Origin: JAWKZG01 sp041396125 | Lineage (GTDB): Bacteria > Pseudomonadota > Gammaproteobacteria > Competibacterales > Competibacteraceae | Assembly: GCA_041396125.1 (NCBI GenBank) | Contig: JAWKZG010000009.1 | Span: 1-64,000, forward strand | Direction: 5' to 3' | DNA length: 64,000 nucleotides | Part shown: positions 57,810-64,000 of the stretch, in pieces | Layout: each line of letters opens with the position of its first letter | Numbering within the stretch: the first letter of the stretch is position 1 | The notes under the pieces: generated by a model | Seen by the model: only the letters and a program-made list of their open reading frames with translations | Databases searched by the model: none | Told to the model about the DNA's origin: nothing | Program-made: the position numbers and the translations under genes

Positions 57810-58649
57810 GATATCGGTTCATCACCCAACACAAGAATACCTATCCCATCCGCCTGCAATGTGAGGTGTTGGGTGTGACACGCAGCGGCTGCTGGTTGCG
57901 CGTGCGTCCTCGTGACGAGTCGAGCATCAGGTAAGGTTAATATCGCGCCATGATCAACGCTGTGGGCATGGCAGTCGGCGGATGAAAAAGGCCTTAGCAG
58001 CACAAGGCATCGCGGTCAGTCGTACCAAAGCCCAGCTGATGAAAGACGCGAGGTGTACAGGTTATGCGAAAATATCGGCGACCACGAACAGTCATCATGC
58101 CCAGCCGGTGTTTGCCAATCACTTGGCTCGTCAGTTTGAGGTTAAGAACAGGTTGGCCAGGTCTATGCCGGTGATATCACCTACTGGACCGGGAAGGTTG
58201 GTTGTATCTGGCCGTCGTGATGGATTTAGCATGTTCACGCAAGGTCTGGGCTGAGCATGAGTTCTCGCATGACCGCCCAGCTGGTGTGCGATGCATTGAC
58301 GATGGCGATCTGGCAGCGGCGACCCAAAGCCGGGCTAATACATCACTCGGATCGGGGTTCACAATATGCCAGCAAGCATTTCGCTCAATTGCTTAAAAAC
58401 CAACGTTTTCAAGGCAGTATGAGCCGAAAAGGAAACTGCTGGGACAATGCGGTCGTCGAAAGCTTCTTTGGCAGCCTCAAACAAGAGTGTGTTCACTGGC
58501 GCCACTACCCGACGCGCTATCAAGCCCAACAGGATATTTTGCACTACATCACGATGTTTTATAACAGCCAGCGGTTACATTCGTATTTGAATTACAGATC
58601 GCCTAATGATTTCGAGCAGCAGCTTTTAGCAACTCAACAAGCCGCTTAA
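57807..58649 (+). pseudogene. IS3-family transposase OrfB (frameshifted)
   Basis: DDE integrase-type transposase. Pieces in three frames read FITQHKNTYPIRLQCEVLGV, then the catalytic domain: AGLIHHSDRGSQYASKHFAQ (second Asp), CWDNAVVESFFGSLKQE (Glu) and the end YLNYRSPNDFEQQLLA. The first catalytic Asp should lie near 58175 (GDITYWTG-like text in a broken frame). Several frame changes between 57880 and 58260 mean the copy is inactive as written, unless these are sequence errors. Confidence 0.8.
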
Positions 58650-58679
58650 CTGGTTGGTACTAAAATCCTTGACCAGTCA

Positions 58680-58823
58680 CGTCTGCATGGATGCAGATCA
58701 TCACCAAGGATCTCCTGGGCGACTAGGAAAACAGCCTGGATACTGGGCACGCGGCACCGCATTATGCTGCGGCCCGGTGTTCCGGATAACAACAAGTAGA
58801 TAACAAGACGAGATAGTTGGTTT
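58680..58823 (+). pseudogene. Remainder of binding-protein gene after the IS
   Basis: Reading TSAWMQIITKDLLGD and, one base shifted, KTAWILGTRHRIML, this looks like the C-terminal helix region of the sugar-binding protein cut at 57446. It ends near 58790, just upstream of the ATPase gene, as expected for the original order. Confidence 0.45.
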
Positions 58824-60286
58824 GTGGAAACGGTATTAGAGGTCCACAACATTCGCGCAGCTTCGAACGCAAGTGCCGGACGACGCTCCTCGTATATCGT
58901 GGCGAGGTGCCGCGATTGTTGGAGAATGGCGCCGGTAAGAGCATTGATGAACATCATCAGCGGCAAACTGCAGCCGAGTGCTGGTGAGATTCTGCGCAAC
59001 GGTGTTTGCTAAAGTTTAAATCCCCGCAGGCCCAGTCGCAGGCATTTGCATTGCGCCGCAGAAATTTCACTGGCCCGGCATCTGACGGTTGCGGAGAATA
59101 TACTGCTGGGTGCTCAGGCGGCCAATCGCTTCGGTCTTATCGACTGGGCTGAAACCAAACGGCAGGCCGCCCAGCACTTGCATCAGATTGACCAAACCAT
59201 CGACCCCTCGGCTCTGGTCCAATCGCTCACTAACGCCCAGCAGCAGATTGTGCAGATCGCACGGCGGTCGCATCATCCGCCAGTGTCCTGATATTCGACG
59301 AACCGACAGCGGCTTTGGCGTCCAAGGAAACCGCGCGACTTTTTGACTTCATCCGCCGGTTTATCGCCAACGGCAACGCCATTCTTTACGTCTCTCATCG
59401 GCTCGATGAGATCATGGCGTTGTCGCACAGGATCTCCGTACTGCGGGATGGACGGCTGGTTGCAGAGTTCGCCACTCAGAACGCCTCCAAAGACGAGATG
59501 GTACGTCATATGGCGGGGCGCGATGTGGCCAGTCTGCAAAAACACGACGCGAAAAAGATCGATGGAAAAGTCATGCTTGCCGTCAATGGCCTGACCCGGC
59601 CCGGGGAGTTCGAGAATATATCCTTCGAGCTGCACAAAGGCGAAATCCTTGGCATCGCCGGCCTTATCGGCGCGGGGCGGACAGAACTCGGGAAATGTCT
59701 TTTCGGGGTTACGCGGGCTAAAGCCGGCACCATAGATATTGAAGGCAGGCGCGTGTCCATTCGCCATCCCGCAGATGCGATTGCGGCCGGTCTGGTCTAC
59801 CTGCCGGAGGAACGCAAGCAAGAAGGTATCTTCCCGTTATTGTCGATCACCGAAAATATGACGGTGTCCGTTTTTGACAAGTTCAGAGGGTTGCTTGGGC
59901 TTCGTTTCAGCGACATGGTGTCTGCAGTTTCCGACAATGTGCAAAAACTGCAGATCAAGATCGGCCGGCCAAGTGACCCCATCACCAGCCTTAGCGGCGG
60001 CAATCAGCAAAAAGTCATCATCGGACGCTGGCTGTTGCGTGACAGCCGTATTCTTATCCTCGATGAACCAACGCGTGGCATTGATGTGAATGCCAAGTTC
60101 GAGATCCAGTCACTGTTGAAATCACTGGCAGATTCCGGGCTCTCGATTATCTACATTTCTTCCGAGCTGCAGGAATTAATCGATATCGCCGACCGCATTC
60201 TCGTTATGCACGAGGGACGCTATATGGGCACAGCGCCGGCGGAAAACGCAACGCAAGAAGGCCTGCTGGCAATGGCGATGGCCTGA
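58824..60286 (+). CDS. Sugar ABC transporter ATP-binding protein, RbsA type (frameshifts near 5' end)
   Basis: The GTG start at 58824 opens METVLEVHNIR. The first ~120 codons contain at least three frame changes, but the Walker A text (ENGAGKS), MNIISGKLQPSAGEILRNG and ISLARHLTVAENILLG are readable. From 59315 the frame is intact: YVSHRLDEIMALSHRISVLR, then the second nucleotide-binding domain with LIGAGRTELGKCLFG, LSGGNQQKVIIGRWLL (signature) and ILILDEPTRGIDVNAKFEI (Walker B). Two fused ATPase halves are the hallmark of RbsA/XylG-type importers. The permease starts two bases after its stop. Confidence 0.85.
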
Positions 60287-60287
60287 T

Positions 60288-61289
60288 ATGACAAAAAAAA
60301 CAATGGATAAATCAACACAACCCGAAACAGCAGCACCTCGTCACAAACATCTACTGACCCGATTTCTGGCCTGGGAAGGCAGTGGTGCGCTGGTAGCACT
60401 GGTGGCACTGGTCGTTCTGCTCAGCTTTTTAAGCGCTAACTTCCTGTCGCAATACAACCTCAGCGTTGTTGCCCGTCAAGCCTCTTTTGTCGGGCTTATT
60501 GCGCTTGGACAAACGCTGGTCCTGCTCATCGGCGGGATTGATCTTTCGCTCGGCGCAGCAGCGGGACTGTCCGCCATTTTTGGCTCGATACTGCTTACGC
60601 AAACCTCTATCCATCCCTATGCGGTACTGCCAATCACGATGGCTTTCGGGGCATTTCTTGGCAGTCTGAACGGGGTCTTCGTTGCCTGGCTCAGGCTTAA
60701 TCCTTTCATTGTTACGCTGGCATCGTGGGAGATCTTTGCCGGTGCCACACTGGTTATCACCAAGGGTTATCCGATACGTCCGCTTGGCGAAGAATTCAGG
60801 GTATTCGGGCAAGGCACTGTGTTCGGTTTGCCGGTGCCGGTGCTGATTTTTCTGGGCGTGGGTCTCGTGCTTGCCATCGTGATGGCCCGGACACGATTCG
60901 GTCGAAACATCTACGCCGTGGGTGGCAACCGCGACGCGGCAGAGCTTGTCGGAATCAGGTCATGGCGGATCGAATTTATCGTATTCTGCATCGCTGGCAT
61001 GCTTGCCGCTCTCGCGGGCATACTCTACGCAAGCCGCATGGACTCCGGGCAGCCATCTGTCGGCGAGGGCTGGCTGATGGGCTCCATCACCGCTGCCATC
61101 ATCGGCGGAACCAGCCTCAAAGGTGGCCAGGGTGCTGTTACCGGCACTGTGCTTGGCGCATTGTTCATGGCCGTACTTGCCAACGGAATCGTGTTATTGA
61201 GCATTTCGGGCTATTGGGAGAGAGTGATCATCGGCTCGGTAGTTCTGATAGCCATTCTGCTGGATCTCCTGAGGCGTCAACGACATTGA
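60288..61289 (+). CDS. Sugar ABC transporter permease, RbsC type
   Basis: 333 residues, intact, with 8-10 hydrophobic helices. IALGQTLVLLIGGIDLSLGA and FIVTLASWEIFAGATLVITK are the family signatures. NIYAVGGNRDAAELVGIRSW is the cytoplasmic loop that contacts the ATPase, and GTSLKGGQGAVTGTVLGALF closes the conserved core. It forms the membrane channel of the ribose-type importer encoded with 56541-60286. It is the last gene of the operon; the 127 bases after it show no gene. Confidence 0.9.
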   Translation: MTKKTMDKSTQPETAAPRHKHLLTRFLAWEGSGALVALVALVVLLSFLSANFLSQYNLSVVARQASFVGLIALGQTLVLLIGGIDLSLGAAAGLSAIFGSILLTQTSIHPYAVLPITMAFGAFLGSLNGVFVAWLRLNPFIVTLASWEIFAGATLVITKGYPIRPLGEEFRVFGQGTVFGLPVPVLIFLGVGLVLAIVMARTRFGRNIYAVGGNRDAAELVGIRSWRIEFIVFCIAGMLAALAGILYASRMDSGQPSVGEGWLMGSITAAIIGGTSLKGGQGAVTGTVLGALFMAVLANGIVLLSISGYWERVIIGSVVLIAILLDLLRRQRH

Positions 61290-61416
61290 CCTCATTACTG
61301 TCGGCGTAGTAGTCGGTGAATAAAATCCAGATCGTAATGACGATTATCATCTGAATTCCCGTTTACCGATTCCTCACTGATCATCAGGCCCCTCTGCTTA
61401 AAATGAACCGATACGT

Positions 61417-61827
61417 CTAATACGGCACCAGTTCGCCGGTTATTTGATCAATGCGTGTTACTTCATCCGGCCCGATAGCGCAGGCGGTCAGCGTCGGCAC
61501 GCCTGCAAACTCGGTGCGACCGCTGTCAGTAATCAGATAACTGCGCAACCCGGCAAGCTGCGCCTGCTGATGATAAGCGAGCAGTTCTTCTTCTGAATTC
61601 ACCCGCAAGCAGACTTTGGCACTGCCCTGCAACAGCCAGGCCTGTTCCTGCGGACTCAGGGTGAGGGTCACCGGCGCAGCACCGGCGGTATTGAGCGCTT
61701 GCCGGATCGGTGTGGTGAGAAAGGCCATCGCGGCATGCGCGCCTTGCGCGATTTCCTTGCCCCGGCGCATCTTGAGATCTTTACGGATGAGAATAACCTG
61801 TTTCAGGCGTTGCATACGTGCGTCCAC
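61417..61827 (-). CDS. Pth2-type peptidyl-tRNA hydrolase-like protein
   Basis: 136 residues. KQVILIRKDLKMRRGKEIAQ then GAHAAMAFL is the N-terminal Pth2 motif with its Lys and the GQGAHA-like His loop; LITDSGRTEFAGVPTLTACA is the C-terminal active segment. Pth2 releases stalled peptidyl-tRNA; it is the main enzyme in archaea and eukaryotes and an occasional extra in bacteria. It stands alone on the minus strand, convergent with the importer operon. Confidence 0.85.
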   Translation of the reverse strand: MDARMQRLKQVILIRKDLKMRRGKEIAQGAHAAMAFLTTPIRQALNTAGAAPVTLTLSPQEQAWLLQGSAKVCLRVNSEEELLAYHQQAQLAGLRSYLITDSGRTEFAGVPTLTACAIGPDEVTRIDQITGELVPY

Positions 61828-62039
61828 TGGAAAGAAAAGCCGCTATTTTAGCCTTACTGAAATAATCAAATCAGGCAAAACGTGATTCAGCTCACAGACA
61901 ATGACCTCCGCTTGGGTTTATAGATGACGAGCGGGGGTAATGTTTTGCTTCCTGCGATCATCAGATGCACGTCACGAAGCAAAGTCAGATTATTTCCGCA
62001 GGTATAGCACTATTTTCTCTATGGACAAGGAGAATGACC

Positions 62040-63200
62040 ATGTCTGAAAAACCGAAATCGCTGACCCGACAGGTTAGTGAGTTAAGCTCTCGACTCGATA
62101 AACTTGAAGCATCACTCGGTAAATCCAAAGGCGTCTCGGGCAAAGGGACTTACGACGAAGAACCGCAACACTTCTGCGCCCTGCCGGAGGTGCCGGAACG
62201 GCAGTTTGACGCGACGATCTCGCCCTTCCGGGAACGCCTCATACGCTACATCGGTAAAAAATGGGTAAACGGCACCAAGTTGCGTTATTACTTTTTTGAC
62301 AGTGGCTCGTATGCCGGTGCGAGCGAACAGAAAGAGCTGGTGCGGGAAGGTTTTGGCGTCTGGGCAGACCTCGGTATCGGTATCAGTTTCGAGGAAATCA
62401 CCGATATCAGCGAGGCCGAAGTACGCATTGGCTTTTTGCGCGGCGATGGTGCCTGGTCGTATGTGGGCCGCGATGTGATCGATATTCCCGGCCAGCAGGA
62501 GCGCACCATGAACTTCGGCTGGGACCTGACCCAGGACCCGCGCGGCGTGGACACCCCGGTGCATGAAATCGGTCATACCCTGGGCTTCCCGCATGAGCAT
62601 CAAAATCCGTTCTCCGGCATCGTGTGGGACGAAGACGCGGTGTATGACTATTTTGGCGGCCCGCCGAATAACTGGCCGCGCTCGACGACTTTTCACAATG
62701 TGCTGCGCAAGCTGTCGCCGAGCATGGTCGAAGGTTCTAATTGGGACCCGGATTCGATCATGCATTATGGCTTTCCGGCCGGTCTGATTATCCAGCCGGA
62801 GCAGTACCGCGATGGCCTGCGCCCTGCCCTGGGCCTGTCACAGCATGATATCGACGAGGTACGGCGTTTTTATCCGCCGCTCAATGATGACAAGAATCTG
62901 GTACTGCGGCCGTTTCAATCGCAAACCCTTGCACTGGCACCAGCCGAGCAGAAGAACTTCACGATTGAACCGCAGGAAACACGCGACTATACGATACAAA
63001 CGTTTGGTCGCTCGGATACTGTTATGGTCTTGTTCGAAGACCAGAATGGCGATCTGAAATTCGTGGCGGGCGACGACGACAGCGGCACCAGCCTGAACGC
63101 CCGGATCACCGTGCGTCTTTATCAGGGCCGGCGCTATATTCTGCGTATCCGCTTGTATTTCAATTTCGCCAGCGGCGAAACGGCGGTCATGCTCTGGTAA
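62040..63200 (+). CDS. Astacin-like (M12A) zinc metalloprotease
   Basis: About 386 residues from ATG 62040, which has AAGGAG seven bases upstream; longer starts lack a site. VHEIGHTLGFPHEHQ is the extended HExxHxxGFxHE zinc motif (residues ~172-186). DPDSIMHYGFP holds the Met-turn. The first 40 residues are a coiled coil (RQVSELSSRLDKLEASLGK) with no signal peptide, so export, if any, is unconventional. The C-terminal ~85 residues (NFTIEPQETRDYTIQTFGRS, GRRYILRIRLYF) resemble a bacterial pre-peptidase C-terminal domain. No operon partner: plus-strand and isolated. Substrate unknown. Confidence 0.85.
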   Translation: MSEKPKSLTRQVSELSSRLDKLEASLGKSKGVSGKGTYDEEPQHFCALPEVPERQFDATISPFRERLIRYIGKKWVNGTKLRYYFFDSGSYAGASEQKELVREGFGVWADLGIGISFEEITDISEAEVRIGFLRGDGAWSYVGRDVIDIPGQQERTMNFGWDLTQDPRGVDTPVHEIGHTLGFPHEHQNPFSGIVWDEDAVYDYFGGPPNNWPRSTTFHNVLRKLSPSMVEGSNWDPDSIMHYGFPAGLIIQPEQYRDGLRPALGLSQHDIDEVRRFYPPLNDDKNLVLRPFQSQTLALAPAEQKNFTIEPQETRDYTIQTFGRSDTVMVLFEDQNGDLKFVAGDDDSGTSLNARITVRLYQGRRYILRIRLYFNFASGETAVMLW

Positions 63201-63227
63201 ATAAGCAACTTCGTTGGCATGGCGTAA

Positions 63228-63357
63228 GCTGGTCAAGCAGCGGCTGGCAGGGTGTCGTCTTGTAAAAAGATGATCTTGCACTATCCTCATCAGGATAGTC
63301 AGATACTAGCCATTCACTACCCTGCCAGCCACGGGTAAAGTATCTTGAGCTGGTCAG
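63228..63357. repeat. Nested inverted-repeat element
   Basis: GGCTGGCAGGGT (63242-63253) pairs perfectly with ACCCTGCCAGCC (63319-63330). Between them CTATCCT-CATC-AGGATAG (63281-63298) forms its own hairpin. A direct repeat AGCTGGTCA brackets the whole (63228-63236 and 63349-63357). It lies between the protease and the next gene; it could be a small miniature transposable element or a structured RNA. Confidence 0.55.
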
Positions 63358-63387
63358 CCTCAGCACGTCTGCAATGAAGAGTATGCG

Positions 63388-64000
63388 ATGCCCTATTCCA
63401 ACGAACCCCCACGCTATGCCACTCTCAATCAAGCCCTGCAAAACAGCACCGCCGATTGGTTGAAACGAATTGCCACACCCCTGAGCGATGAAAAACCGCC
63501 CACCCGCAAGGCCGATGTGATCGCCTTCATTGAACGCCAGTTGGCAGGCGATAAACTGCGTGCGATTTGGCAGCGCCTGGACAAAACCCAGCAAGCGGCA
63601 GTAGCCGAGGCCGTCCACGGCAACGAACCGATTTACCGGGCTGATCAGTTTGCCGCCAAGTACGGCGAACTGCCCGACTGGGGTATTCGGGAAAAATACT
63701 GGTCCGGCATCAAAAAGCCCTCGTTATTGGGGGTGTTTTTTTTCGATAATATTATGCCTCAGGATATCCGCGACCGGCTGGCGGTTTTTGTACCCAAACC
63801 GCCGAAAACCGAATTACGCACGGTGGATGAACCACCGGAAACGGTAGCGCAGTCATTCCATGTCTGGACCGCCGGGTCAAATCACGCCTCGATTATCACC
63901 GAGGACATCCCGCTGACACGCTTCGATACCGAGCACGCAGCGATGCAGGATCTGCAAGCAGTGTTGCAGCTAATCGACACCGGCAAGCTGGCGGTCAGTG
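63388..64000 (+). CDS. Helicase-associated-type large protein (partial, runs off window)
   Basis: Open from ATG 63388 to the window end (204 codons, no stop). The text TLNQALQNSTADWLKRIATP, TRKADVIAFIERQLAGDKLR, AIWQRLDKTQQAAVAEAVHG and RADQFAAKYGELPDW matches the winged-helix N-terminal pattern of large bacterial proteins linked to XPB/Ssl2-like helicases. The conserved idea is a SAP-like helical pair, then 'LxxLxxxQxAAVAEAxH'. A role in DNA handling or defence is plausible; the catalytic part would lie beyond the edge. The call rests on pattern memory only. Confidence 0.5.
   Translation, partial: MPYSNEPPRYATLNQALQNSTADWLKRIATPLSDEKPPTRKADVIAFIERQLAGDKLRAIWQRLDKTQQAAVAEAVHGNEPIYRADQFAAKYGELPDWGIREKYWSGIKKPSLLGVFFFDNIMPQDIRDRLAVFVPKPPKTELRTVDEPPETVAQSFHVWTAGSNHASIITEDIPLTRFDTEHAAMQDLQAVLQLIDTGKLAVS

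Larger units (their letters stand above)
57447..58679 (+). mobile_element. IS3-family insertion sequence
   Basis: Imperfect terminal inverted repeats of about 37 bases bound it: TGACGTGGTCTACTGTATGA at the left and, read inward, TGACTGGTCAAGGATTTTAG at the right, both continuing to TTAAGCG. Inside are orfA and orfB in the usual arrangement. I see no clear target duplication (left flank ends CAC, right flank begins CGT). The IS has cut the binding-protein gene of the importer. A solo end of the same type is at 25708-25739. Confidence 0.85.

Noticed and set aside
63650..63847. 65-codon plus-strand frame near the right end
   Set aside because: It lies inside the longer open frame from 63388 in another frame and has no protein character of its own.

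Overview
The window looks like a chromosomal segment of a gammaproteobacterium. The support is a parvulin/HupE-UreJ/DUF3604 cluster, a TonB receptor-YfiR-hybrid kinase trio, an AsmA protein and proteobacterial-type integrative elements. Genus cannot be fixed from the sequence. Many genes are split by single-base frame changes whose pieces still read as conserved protein. Some of this is probably draft or long-read assembly error, so 'broken' does not always mean dead. A second class of damage, precise internal deletions and end-only remnants, looks more like real gene loss.

Region 1 (1-25.6 kb) is a tandem array of integrative elements at a tRNA-Met gene. Three direct repeats of the tRNA 3' half (2009, 21795, 25543) mark the junctions. 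The first element enters from the left edge and ends with an unknown gene and a tyrosine integrase (to 1853). The second (2.06-21.8 kb) has remnants of a phage-like cluster (DUF5681), a large defence cargo, and a leftward replication module: AlpA-like HTH, CHC2 primase, DUF3987 protein and its own integrase. The cargo (4.3-15.4 kb) reads HTH protein, SNF2-type helicase, DUF4391 protein, type III Mod, Schlafen/AlbA_2 ATP-binding protein and type III Res. The third (21.8-25.5 kb) is a small defence scrapyard: an HNH nuclease with an EVE-like N-terminus, a MazG-like enzyme, two damaged VapBC-type modules and two C-terminal scraps of another restriction-modification system.

Region 2 (25.6-44.8 kb) is chromosomal. 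It holds a degraded regulator, a TonB receptor, a YfiR-like protein and a hybrid kinase/diguanylate cyclase, probably one c-di-GMP signalling unit. After an RND-pump scrap come, leftward, an AsmA protein with an internal peptidoglycan-binding domain, an internally deleted MalT/LuxR regulator, an outer-membrane scrap, a HupE/UreJ protein, a parvulin, a DUF3604 protein, remnants of an aminoacylase-like hydrolase, a DUF1254/DUF1214 protein and an intact amidohydrolase.

Region 3 (44.9-53.2 kb) is a second defence cluster: zeta-type toxin with antitoxin, type I hsdR, hsdS and hsdM on the minus strand (all frameshifted), then a truncated DUF1016 nuclease. A palindromic element with a duplicated hsdM 3' end and three copies of a short dispersed repeat punctuate it.

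Region 4 (53.3-61.3 kb) is a catabolic operon: FCD-type GntR regulator, phytanoyl-CoA-dioxygenase-like oxygenase, SAF-domain dehydrogenase, and a ribose-type ABC importer whose binding-protein gene is cut by an IS3-family element. The window closes with a Pth2-like hydrolase, an astacin-like zinc protease, a structured inverted-repeat element and the start of a helicase-associated-type protein that runs off the end.
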